DNA of 64,000 bases. Source: Pegea sp. RAD2-039 (Eukaryota > Chordata > Thaliacea > Salpida > Salpidae). Under the pieces are notes generated by a model that did no database searches, had not been told where the DNA came from, and saw only the letters and a list, made by a program, of their open reading frames with translations. Where the stretch lies: the NCBI GenBank assembly GCA_034620365.1, contig JAQGEQ010000048.1, positions 1,426,001-1,490,000 of the forward strand. Direction: 5' to 3'. The position numbers were made by a program, and so were the translations under genes. Within the stretch, counting starts at the first letter, position 1, and every line of letters begins with the position of its first letter. Shown one piece after another: positions 1 through 11,336 of the stretch.

Positions 1-1069
1 ATAATTATTTTTGCTTGTTTAGTTTAGAAGTTGATGAACTAGTGAACTTTGAATAAATTGAAACTTTTTTATCTGCACTTTTTACTTACATCGTTATTTG
101 TACTTTTTTCATAATCAATGTCGAACTTACAAGATTTATTTCACTCAAAAGAGAAATCATTGAATTTGATTTTATTGTAAATTTGTAGTTCAAGAAAAGT
201 ATTGTGTTTACTGAAAATAGATGTTCTATATTTTGTGTTTTCAAATTTTCAATTTTGCTTCCTATTTTTGAATCTGCTGCTTCTTACATAAATCTGTAAA
301 TTAATTCTTTTTATTAATTTTTTTTGATTTTTACAAATAATTTTCATTTTTTTCTTTGTTTTCTGCATGAAATCTCAATAGTTAGATCAATTATTCAAAA
401 TTATAAAAATAAATCATTTTTAATTATTGCAGTTTGAAGTTTTATGTAGAAAAATTTAAACTAATTTTTTTGAAAATCATTTTGCAAAATATTCAAATCT
501 TCTAAATGTAGATTAGTGCATGTAGTTAGGTGATTTTTAGGAATATTGGTTATTAATATCTTATTTTTGATTGGAAGTATCTTTGGTGGTTAAAACAGTT
601 ATTTTAGAATTTCGTTTTTAATAGATATTCGGCCAAATAAATTTGTTGAGTTTGGAAAGCTGTTATCAGTGGTTTGATTTAAAAAACTTTTCTAAGAAAA
701 TTATTGAGAAAAGTTTGCCCAATACTAAAAATTTGTTTTCTTCAGTGAATAATTAGAAACTCAACTTTTAAACGATTATCAACCAGTTTAATCACATGTA
801 ATTATCTTTAATAGTAAATAAAAAAATTACGTAAAAGTAAACTTTAATAGAAAGATTTTTGTATCTTATTTGTGTTCATATATTCGAATTATTTTTAAAA
901 ATCTTATAAATGAAACTTTTTCTAAAATTTGTTGTATATGTAGGTTGTAATGACCAATGATGTACATAAAAATAAAAATCTATACTTAACTAGAGTTAAA
1001 CGTTATATCTATTTCTAAAAATAAATAATAATTCATTTCTACCAGAAACATTCAGTTTTACTTCAAAAA
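1..1069. other. AT-rich non-coding DNA
   Basis: No exon, RNA gene or recognisable repeat was seen. The stretch is low-complexity AT-rich DNA with stops in every frame. Confidence 0.6.
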
Positions 1070-1300
1070 TTACATTGGCTTCATAAAATAATTGTTGAGA
1101 CTTCCCTTTTTATCCTTGGTGTCCTTCACAACAGTTTTCTTTGGGTTATCTGCCAAATATCTAAAGTCCTAATGGTCCAGGGTTGAAAATTGCTGGCTTT
1201 GGTGTTGAAAGAAAATATTTCTAAATTTTTTAATGCATAGAGATATGTAGGCAGGTAAAGTTTTCAGTAGCATATTTCCGACGTGTAAGAAAAAATAAAA
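1070..1300 (-). pseudogene. Unidentified broken coding-like segment
   Basis: Read on the minus strand, this less AT-rich island gives a continuous frame of about 75 codons interrupted by a single TAG, ending in TAA at 1070-1072. The part after the TAG reads DFRYLADNPKKTVVKDTKDK and ends NNYFMKPM. The part before it includes MLLKTLPAYISLCIKKF. The lysine-rich, natural-looking composition differs from the surrounding random translation. The sequence at the TAG could instead be a splice acceptor (ccattag) starting a last exon, but I found no convincing upstream exon on the minus strand. I do not recognise the family. A decayed mobile-element protein or the end of a pseudogene are the main options. 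Confidence 0.35.
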
Positions 1301-1310
1301 GCAAAAACAA

Positions 1311-3283
1311 CATAATATAGAAATTAATTAAATATATTTTAATTATTTATATTTTTTGTTATCTAATGACTAATCTAATTTATGATTCAAATAAAATTGA
1401 AAGATAATTTCATAAAAGCTACAAAAACTCTTAATAATGTTTGCAATCAGTACAATGTCAATATTATGAAAATTTGATATCACCAATGTTCAAGCAATTT
1501 GTAATTTGTTTTTATCTGTTTATGCAGCAAAATTAGGAAAAAAACATCTAAAATTAAAAGATCATCTTAACATTTTAATGATTATTGAAAGTTTTCAATT
1601 TAACAGAATAATAAACTAAAAAAGTTTTCTTTGAAGTTTTGCAAGATGCTAAGCTGAAATTACAGTGACCAAAACTGTAAGAAAAATCTTGTCACATCAT
1701 CAATTCTAAATCCATATAACATTTTTGGTTTTACAGCCGGTGACTGTCCTAATTTTATTTCTAATTACTCAATTAATTTCTTTTTGCAACTTACTTAAAC
1801 CTCATAAATCGAAAGTAGTAATTAGATAATTAACTGATAACAATCATAGAAAATCATAGATTCAAGCTTAGGACTGTAATTAAAATGTAAATCTAATATG
1901 TTTTTTTAAATCTCTTTTCTAAAATTCCAACATCTCTGGTAAAATATTTCATAATAGTTTAAGCATCCGCTTTTAAGTACTTTTAATGCCCTAGTTACCC
2001 AAATATTTTTTTCTTCAAGTAATACTTTTAGTTATCGTTCAAAATCTCTGTTAGAAGTAACTATAAACAATTATGGTGTTTTGATGTGTACTTTTCCTAG
2101 TGGGTAACCAACAAGCATACAATTTGCTTTCTCTACATGATTTTCTTGACTAATCTTTAAAGGTCGAACATTTTTTTAATTTCAATGAACAAAATTACTT
2201 TATTATACATTTTATAATGAATTACTAAGTCAACCCAATTTTGTCGGTATTACTTATACTAGATGAGCAAAGTTGTTTCGTCCTGAAAGTTGATGAGTTA
2301 GATACAATTGATGAAATTGGATGTTTTGTAAAAAACTATTCCAAACGACTAAATACTGACATTAGCTTGATGACATGTAACTCAATAGTCTTTTTCTCAA
2401 GTAGATAACAGTTTGAAAGAAAGTTTAAAACCAAGATCTAAGGCAAGAACACTTTTTAGCAAACTTAATTTTTTCAATTTTTCAAAAGCAATGTTCAAGC
2501 GCATTAAAACTTTTTGGTAGTTCACAAACTATTCAATGTTTTTAATTGTTATTTCTTAGATCATCGGCTCAGTATAGAAAATTGCTGCTTCTTAGGAAAA
2601 ACATAGCCTCTAAAACGGGGAATTCCGAAAAGGGATTGTTTAGTGTTTGTGTCATTTAGAAATTTATAAAATTTGTAAAATATTATTAGCTATTACTATG
2701 AAGATTGTAATTTAATTACTCTAAATCAATATCGTTGGTTTTAACCAAAGGCTTAGATTAGCCTATTGTTATAAAGCAACTAAGAAGTTTTTTGTTAAAT
2801 ATTTTGTACATGTACTAGGTTTTATCAAATGGTGTATTTTTTGACTAATGCAATAATGAGTATCATCAAGGAGTTTCAAAATTTTTGGAATCATAATATA
2901 ATAGATTAATGATATTTAGTTGTAATATTTAATTATAGTTTACTTCTTTTTTGATAACTTTTCTATTTATGCTTTGAAGCTCAATAATTAACCTGAAATA
3001 TCTCAGAGGTTTTTGTGTTAGTTTATAGTATGACTGTTCTCAACCCATTTACTTAAAAAGGGTTTTTATTTTTGATATTCTAATTATGTTACAAAGCAAA
3101 GTTAGACTTTACAATAATGAATAGATGAACAAAAAAACTGTTATATTTATTTGAAGCTATTAGGTTGTTGTTTTTATTTGGTATAAACTTTTTATCAAAG
3201 TAAAATGATTTGTGAAATTAACACTTATTGATAACTTATTTCAGATTTATTTTTATTTGTTAGATTTTGATACAAACGTTTTC
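1311..3283. other. AT-rich intergenic DNA upstream of calpain-7
   Basis: No coding exon or repeat was recognised. The right part must hold the promoter and 5' untranslated region of the plus-strand calpain-7 gene, but I see no clear core promoter motif. Confidence 0.5.
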
Positions 3284-6200
3284 ATGGATGTAGCAGTATT
3301 AGAAGCAGACAGTATAAAGTTTGCTCATACAGCTATAGAATATGATCAAAATGGGCTCATTGATGAAGCTATATTTTTTTATAAGGTTGGTCAATTTAAT
3401 AACTGTTTTTTAAAGATTCATAAACTTCATAATAAACTTTCAATCTTTTTAATAAAGTATTTTACACAGAAGTATTGATGATAATAATAATTATCAGTGA
3501 ACTTATTTGTTGTCGTATTTCTAATCTGATATTGACTTTTTACTTTATCTTAATTCTGAAGAACATGTTTTCTAAGTAAATAATAGTTTTATCAAATAGT
3601 ACAACAATTTTTTGAAGTAAACATTAATGGATTTATTTTTTTCTTTAAAATATTTAGGAAGCTTCACAAGCACTTGCAAATGCAGCGTTGGCAGGCTCTA
3701 CTCTAGATTGTATGTGTAAAGTTGAGGAATATAACAACCGTATCTCAGCTTTATTAGCGATGAAAAACCAAGTAACTGATATTTAAATTTGAAGCAAATT
3801 AAATTCACCTTCAAGCATATACATTTCATTTTTTATTAGCAAACGTTTAGTAATGACTAATGTAATTAAAAATAAGTAAAACAAAACTATATTTTCAGTC
3901 TGATTATAAAATATTTTCATAAATATTTTAGTATTAGCTTTATTTATAAGTAACTTAGTATTTTAAAATTTCTAGTTTTATGTAATTTAACTTGAAATTT
4001 ATATCTTTTATTATTGTTAGCATTGTTTATATATTTATATATATGTTTATTTATCTTATGACAGGTCTTAAGTAATCCTCCAAGTAATAATCAAAATGAA
4101 CAAGATAAGAAAATAGCTGGTTTTATGATTGAACAAGCTTTAGAGAGAGATGAAAAAGGTCAAACAGAACAGGCCTTGGAGATTTATTTTGATGCTGTAG
4201 AATTTTGCCTTAAAACGGTAATCAGTTTATAATTGTTTTATTTGTATGTTGGTTGCTACTTAATTTCAAATTATTTAATTATAATTTGAGAAAAGTACTT
4301 TTAGTATTAATTTTCTTAATGCTTTATAATGTGACTTGTATTTTTGAAAAATATAACCTTTTGTTGAACTTTCCTTCTTATCAATCATTTTAGTCTAACA
4401 GAAGTGGAATCGATCAAGACACTTCTAAACAGTTACGTGGAATGGCTAAGTCTTGTATTGAACGCGCTGAAGTTTTGAAGAAAGTAAACAAAAAACTGAA
4501 AAAGGAAACAGACAATTTGGATGATCAGCTTGCAGCTCTTGCAAAACTAGACGATCTGCATCCATTTTCTAAGCCTTCTGAAAGTTCTACAAATCAAAAA
4601 GAATCTTCTAACTCAATTGAAGATCAAGTGAACGTTTCTCCTTACCCCATGCAATCTTCTTCAACTAACTCTACCTACACACAAGAAGAGAAAGCTGTTA
4701 GTCACATTTTACTTCAGTATCTTCAAAAGATTTGTTGTGGATGTTTTCCTCATAAATTACAGAACTGTGATTAAATTTGCTCGTGAAATTACATAAATAA
4801 ATCTGCAATATCTCTTGATTTTTCTACTTATTTAAAATAAGAACAGATTTTAATTGCTGCATCTTTGAAATAATTTATTCTACAAATTTGTGAAACAAAT
4901 TATTTGCTAAAAAGTAAAATCGATTTAATGTGATGTTAAAATCATTGAAAGGTTCTTCGATTGACTTCAATCATCAACGGGAAAGAATATTTGCCTTTCA
5001 TAAAAGAAGATGTCCGTGGTAACTTCCACTTTCGAACTGGCTTCACGTCAGTATATTCTTTTTTATTTTTTGTAATTATCCAGGTTAAAATGTCTAAATT
5101 ATTGATTTAAGTCTTGTAGTTACTTTTCAATCACTTTTATCTGGTTGCAAGCTTCCGCAACTTTCAATTAGACAAATGTTTCAGCTCACGTCTTCACTAT
5201 TGATTTATGTAGAGATAAAGATGGTTTGTTAGAGCTTTCAAAGAAGCAAAAGAACAAACTGCACTCATGGAAAAGACCTCACGAGTTTATGTCAGAACCC
5301 AAGATGATTATGGCAGTTTCCAGTTTTTCAATCAAACAAACTTTGATCTCAGATTGTTCATTTGTTGCTTCACTTGCAATTAGTGCAGCTTATGAAAGAC
5401 GTTTTAATAAGAAACTAATCACACAGTAAGAAGTTCTGTTGCAATCTTTTATCACTGTTAGTACTCGTCTTTTATACTAAATACTTTTTGCAAGCTCTTC
5501 TTCATAATCTAAACAATCTTTTAACTATTATCTTCTGTTTTTTGATGATGTGATTATATTTTAAATTTTTTTAGTATCATCTACCCACAAAATTCTAAAA
5601 GAGAACCTATATACAACCCATGTGGTTAGTTAGTTTATTGCTGGTTATTGAATTAAACTGGTAACAAGAGTCACTCTTCATCTTTTAGGACGTTACATTG
5701 TGAAGTTGCATTTTAACGGATGCTTCCGTAAAGTTGTGATAGATGACCAGTTTCCTGTAGACCGTCATAATGGGATTTTATGCTCATATTCAAGCAACAT
5801 CAATGAATTATGGGTTTCTCTGATTGAAAAAGCTTACATGAAAGTGATGGGTGGTTATGATTTTCCAGGTTCTACATCAGTAAGTTGTAAACTGCTTCCA
5901 TACCTTCTATTTTCATTTTGTTTTCTTCTAGAACTTTGATCTTCATTCGTTAACTGGTTGGATCCCGGAACGTCAAAGTCTTCGTGAAAAATCTTTTAAT
6001 TATGATGAGTTTTATGATAAATTGAAGACAAGTCTTCACAAAGGAAAATGTTTAGCTACTATTGCGGTTGGTCAAATATCAGAGGTGGAAGCTGATAGAG
6101 CAGGTTTCTAGATTTGACAAACCACCAAAAGTGAAGTTTTTATAATTGTACTCACCAGGTTTGGTTCCTACACATGCTTATGCTATACTGGATGTTCAAC

Positions 6201-8143
6201 ATATTCATGGTGTCAGATTACTTCAAGTCAAAAATCCTTGGAGTCATAAGCGGTGGAAAGGAAATTATTCTGCTCATGTAGTTCCATCTAGCTAAAATTT
6301 ATCAACTTTTACAATCGGGGAAGATCTTTAATCAAAGAACTTCTCAATTTTAGAAAGTTATAACATCTTAATTTCTATAACAGATAAAAAATAAGTTTAA
6401 AATTTTCATTATTTATTTAAAGAAAAAAAAAGAGTTTTGTTTTATTTTCAGGATGAAAAAAACTGGACAAAAGAACTTTTAAAAACACTCAAATATGATT
6501 TGAAAATGGCTCAACAATTTGATAATGGTAAAATATGTATTAAAACTAGTAACAAATAGTTAAATAAATGCCAGCATCTAGTGATGATCTTCATCAGAAT
6601 ATTTCTACTGAAATTCATCTTATTGTTTTTCTGTTCTACTTATTCCAGATTTTATCAAATCTTTATTCTTATCTAGGAGTATTTTGGATTGATTGGCAAT
6701 CTGCTCTTCATTTTTTTGATGTTGTTTACATGAATTGGAACCCAGAAATGTTTCCTAAAAAAATCTCTTTTCATTCAGCCTGGCTTGCTAACGATGGACC
6801 CACTAAAGAGACTTATTCTTTAGCAAGTAACCCTCAATACATGCTAGAAGTATCGTAAGAAGATTTTTATTTTGTAAAGTTGTTTGTTACTTTAACTTTT
6901 TAACTGGCATCAATTTTCACTATTTATAAAAGACCGAAGTTTTTATCTTGGTCTAAAATTATTAAACTTTTATAAGAAGTTTTAACATGTTGGCATTATT
7001 CAAAAAAACTTTAGAACTAAGCAGCCGACTGTAGTGTGGATTCTGCTTAGTCGTCATATCACTGATAAAGATGATTTTGGTGAAAATAAAGAATTCATTT
7101 CACTAGTAGTTTACAAGAATGATGGAAAAAAAGTTTATTATCCTTGTACGTATATTTATTCATTTATTAAAATAAACGCGAAGGAGGGTACCTGAAGAGA
7201 GTACCTCTCGCTAACACACATTCTCACAAATAACATCTATATATGTATGTATATTCTTGATGAACAATATCTTCTTCTAGATGAACCTCCTCCGCATATA
7301 GATGGGATTAGGATTAATAGTCCTCATTACTTGTGTAAGATTAAGATTGATCTTCCGGGAACACATAGATATACGCTAGTTGTTTCACAGTATGAAAAGC
7401 ATAAAAATATACATTTTACAATCAGGTCGTATAGTGTACTACCTGTTAAAATGTTCAAAATACAAGATTCTATCAAAAAAAAGAAACGTGTAAGTTTAAT
7501 AAACTTGTCGATTTGATTGTTGTGAAAAGTTGAACTCTAAAAAGAAATCTGATAAGCAAATTTGTTTATATTTTTGGCGTAACTTATCAAAAATTAAACA
7601 ATTTTTTAAGAAGCTTCATAAACTTTTTATCAATATCTAGAATATTTTTTCGATTTATTTTTTACAGATACAAGGGCAGTGGACATCAGAAAGCGCTGGT
7701 GGATGTCTAGTAAATCGTGAAACTTACCATAAAAATCCATGTTTTCAAATCAAACTCAAGGTTTTGTTAACTTTTCAAAGTAACTCTTGGCTAACTTGCA
7801 AATAATTTGTAGAGTGTAAGCGAAAGAAACTGTAAGCTCCTCGTCGAGCTTAGGGCTCCTAGAAGTTATAGTAGTGGATTTGATATCTACTGTGTTGAGA
7901 CAAATGCTGAAAAACCCTTCTCAAAAACCACCTCTGGTCCTTTTCGGTAACTTAACTTGTCATCAATATTTGTTGACCTTCAGACGTTTTTCTTGTAGAA
8001 CGGGTTACAGCATGTTAGAACTAACGTTGCCAATGGGTGTTTACAACATCATCCCATCTACTTTCCAATCTAACCAAAAAGGAGCATTTTTTCTGGATGT
8101 TGCTTCGTCTCTAAGCTCTTTTGAAATTCAAAAGATCAAATAA
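3284..8143 (+). CDS. CAPN7: Calpain-7 (MIT-domain cysteine protease)
   Basis: Calpain-7 is a calpain-family cysteine protease that binds ESCRT-III proteins through its MIT domains. I rebuilt 17 exons: 3284-3385, 3658-3771, 4065-4217, 4394-4696, 4952-5046, 5213-5425, 5575-5624, 5689-5879, 5932-6103, 6159-6277, 6452-6527, 6677-6854, 7015-7145, 7281-7489, 7668-7760, 7813-7946 and 7984-8143. All phases close, giving about 830 residues (human about 813). Two MIT repeats fill roughly residues 1-150. The protease core follows, with Cys304 in [10 protein letters not shown], His470 in PTHAYA and Asn490 in KNPWSH, so the full catalytic triad is present. C-terminal calpain C2-like domains end the protein. 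The start [19 protein letters not shown] aligns with the family N-terminus. The junction 5046/5213 is the least certain. Intron 13 carries a retrotransposon tail. The gene looks intact. Confidence 0.95.
7163..7240 (-). mobile_element. 3' tail of the non-LTR retrotransposon family, inside calpain-7 intron 13
   Basis: The minus strand reads the same tail found near 52950, 61910, 63350 and 23680: gaatgtgtgttagcgagagg, then a short hairpin, then an A-rich end. It lies antisense to calpain-7 and makes up more than half of the 135-base intron (7146-7280). The hairpin arms are ggtac (7187-7191) and gtacc (7201-7205). Confidence 0.85.
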
Positions 8144-8870
8144 TGTTTTATTTCACTTCAGACTTTAATTTTTTGTTATATAAAAAACTTGTTCACTATA
8201 TGCCCAGTCTCACAGTAAATTTCTTCAAACTAATTAATGCTCTTATTCTTTAATTTATTTCATCAACATCAATTTCGCTTTAAATTCACTTAAGTGTTGT
8301 ATTATCAGCTGAAATTTACAATATGGTCATCTAAACGAGCTTCTAACCAGTAAATTGTAGTTGAAGTATGTTATATTGTATTGCTAATATCTTTCATTAC
8401 TCAGAAATTAATTTATCTTATGTAGGTGCTTAGTAACGGTAATAATGTTAGTTTATACCGTTGATCAGTTTTTATTTAACTTGCTTCTTACTATATGCAC
8501 TTTTTGTGAAAAGAATAATCTTAAGATAACTGTTTTTCTGTTTTACACAAATTCGATTTATATTCAAAGTCTTTTTTTAATGAACTAGACTCAGGATTTA
8601 TAAATAAAGTTTGTATTTTCTAAACGGACTTTATTAACTAACGAAAACTCATAAAAATAATTGCAAGTACTAATAATTAAAAGCAACTTTATTAACTTTA
8701 TACAATTTTGTTTCTGCTGAACTAGTGTTTGATATAGTGACTAAACTACAGTGTAAAGTTTGAATACAAACAACCTTGTAAACAAATATCGCAAAATTCT
8801 AAAATCAACGCAACGAACTAATTCTTGTTTAAAAAAAATGAAAAATCAACAGCTTAAAGTGATTGAAAGT
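8144..8870. other. Calpain-7 3' flank
   Basis: No gene was seen. A canonical AATAAA lies at 8603-8608, about 460 bases past the calpain-7 stop, and may be its poly(A) signal. Otherwise this is AT-rich DNA. Confidence 0.4.
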
Positions 8871-9640
8871 TACTTACTAGGTAGAATCCAACAAACTCGT
8901 GTTCAAAGTTCTTTATCTACTCCTGGTTAAAGTCACCAGTGGGGTTCTGGACCCTCTTCTCTTTTTACTTTTATAGAAGAATCTATCAAAAGACTTGTTG
9001 CAGTAAATGTTGTTAAAGTGTTCTTACGTATGCAGATGACATTAAGCTATTACCTTGCAATCTTTTACAACTTTAGATACACTGTAAATAGCTGGTCTGT
9101 GAATCCACCCCACAAATTCTAAACTTATAACTTTTCCTCGTCAACGATCTGCAAATTCCTTAAACCAATATTCCATCAATACATTTACTATTCCACAAAT
9201 ATCTTCGGTCCGAGACCTTGATATTACCTTATTATTTGACTTTAAATGACACGACCATGTTTCTAAGATCTTTGCAAAATCAATCAATCTTGTTTATCTT
9301 ATTGTAAAAAAAATTAATTCTTATGGTCCATACTTCTTTATAAAAATCTTCAAATTGTACGTACGTCCAATTCTTGAATACAATGTCAGTACATGGATGA
9401 CATATCAAATTAGTGATATCAGAAAAGTTGAATCTGTTCAGGCAATATTTACTAGATTGGTATGCAGGAAGCTTAACATTAATTACGATAATTATAACCA
9501 TCGTCTTAGTTTCATAAATTTAGATACTTTGGAAATTCGACGGAATAAATAGTTATTTTAGAAATTCTGTACAATTTATTTGACCTTCAATTTCCTTATA
9601 CCAACAAGTGGACACATATTTGCGACATGGAAAAGTCCAT
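8871..9640 (+). mobile_element. Degenerate non-LTR retrotransposon copy, reverse transcriptase part
   Basis: This parallels 51890-52640 almost base for base: the segment before the catalytic box (gtcaccagtggggttct), a YADDIKLL-like box read as atgcagatgacattaagcta, and the RT C-terminal block YVRPILEYNVSTWM (about 9360-9400) followed by RLVCRKLNINYDNY. Several frameshifts and stops break it. The 3' tail is missing; family B repeat sequence begins soon after 9640, so the copy may be cut by, or adjoin, that repeat. Confidence 0.8.
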
Positions 9641-9674
9641 GAAAAACCCGGATAGAAGGGCCTTGTTTATCTGT

Positions 9675-9945
9675 TTAATAAACTCTAGAAGACGCAAAAC
9701 TCCGAATTTAAAGCTGTAGTTGGAACCTTGTAGGCAGTTAATCATTGTGCTCACTGTGTTGTTTTAGTACCTCCTGCGACGCCAGCTAGGTGTAGTTGAA
9801 TCATTCTTTTTGTTCCGCTACATACCTTGTAGGCATGGAGGGTTAAATCTTGCTGTATGGGCGACAACTGGATCTCCACAATTTCTGCTCTGGCTTACAA
9901 CATGGCTGTTCTAAGCCGAAGCAGGCCATTTATTCTTCTTCGAGT
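9675..9945 (+). repeat. Repeat family B, copy 1
   Basis: Shares long blocks with the reverse complements of 41490-41785 and 42750-43080: agaagacgcaaaactccgaa, then gcgacgccagcta, then a block around gggcgacaactggatctcc, then gccgaagcaggcc. It is less AT-rich than its surroundings. No intact reading frame and no known family was recognised. Confidence 0.75.
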
Positions 9946-10309
9946 CTGCAAATGATAAAAACTATAATTCGAAATACCACATTGGTTCAAGTTTCAGAGC
10001 ACTGCAAGTTTACGAAAACAAGTTTGATCGGTTAAGTACTTTGAAATGCAAAACTCTTTAACCAACTGAAAAAAGCCAAACATGCTTTACCGATAAATAA
10101 TTTATTCAAATCTTCTGCTGTTGATCAAGAGTTTACAGCTTACATCAGCACACAGCAGAAACTCTATAACAGTTGTGCATGTTCTCTTATAAGATTCTAT
10201 TTATATTCTAAATCTGTTAATTTAAGAAAATTGATATTCACTACTCATAAACAGTAATTATAAGTATAATCGGTTTTTATACTATCTATTTCTCAGACGA
10301 TGAGATTGA

Positions 10310-10570
10310 CAGTTAAATTGATTAGCTGCTAGACCATTATACTTTGTTAACGTGGGTTTGAATTCCATCGAAGATACAATATGCTGAGCCTTACTACACC
10401 ACCTATTAAGCTGAAAGTTTTTTCAACTATGAATAAATTGTACCAATACCTTGTTGTCGTTGCTATGGGAGAAGCAAAAGTTATGGAAATATACCCAGGC
10501 AGAAAACATACAGTCAGTTGGCCTCGATGTCATTATCTCAGTTTACTGGGCGGTGTCACCGAGCAGTAGA
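10310..10570. repeat. Possible tRNA-like/SINE remnant
   Basis: A stretch reading gctgctagaccattatactt followed by gggtttgaattcc resembles a decayed tRNA-type internal promoter (box B consensus GGTTCGANTCC). The right part, ctgggcggtgtcaccgag (about 10546-10563), resembles ctgggccgcatcaccgag near 62210. Relation to the other SINE-like pieces is tentative. Confidence 0.35.
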
Positions 10571-11336
10571 TTTACAGAGTATAGATAGTTCAGCTCACGC
10601 TACTCTAGGCTATAATAAAAGCATATATATATATATACAGGTAGAATATGAGTTAATGTAAATCTCTCACAATCCTTTAGCGACAGTGGTAGAAGATGAT
10701 AACTGAAAGTTACGTTTTTGCTTATCGGCCGTCCACGGCTCAAGGCGCCTTTGTTACGCTGAGATGGCAACATCACTGGCAACAAAGTAAAAAAGATAAT
10801 AACTGATATGAAGTTGTTTATATTTTCTAAGAAGACGATGTGTAAAAATTTCAAGTATTAACTAAATTAAAAGTATTGCTTCACTAGAATTTACAAAATG
10901 GGTCATAAAATTTATGGCCCAAAGTAAAATTATTTTGGCGGGTGACGATTTCAAAGCATTTTTTATTATAAATCAAGTTAAAGATTTATTAACAATTTTT
11001 ATTTCATTTTACCTGTTGCATATATAAATAAAAAACCTTTTTAACTAAAGTTGATTATTTACGTGTTTTTAATATTATTTCTATTGTACCATATTACTGG
11101 TTATAGTTAAGAATTTTTTAAGATGTTTTAAAACATAGAAAAATATCAAACTGAAAATTAATAGTTTTTTTAGTTTTAGAAAAATGATTTTTAAACTAAT
11201 CTTTTTCTAAATTGATGATTTGAATTTTAATATGTTATTTAGAAATAAAATATATTTTAAACTGATTTAATAAAAATTTTTTTACACTACAAAAAAATTC
11301 AACCTTTTTATAATAAACATTTTTTCTAGAAATAAA
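10571..11336. other. Intergenic DNA upstream of RPA1
   Basis: Contains a short AT dinucleotide run (about 10623-10636) and an unusually GC-rich patch around 10715-10775 of unknown nature. The rest is AT-rich and includes the RPA1 promoter region. No gene was seen. Confidence 0.5.

Noticed and set aside
1141..1165. Stop-codon readthrough or recoding at the TAG of the minus-strand remnant
   Set aside because: No structure or conservation to support it; a splice acceptor or simple decay explains it more easily.
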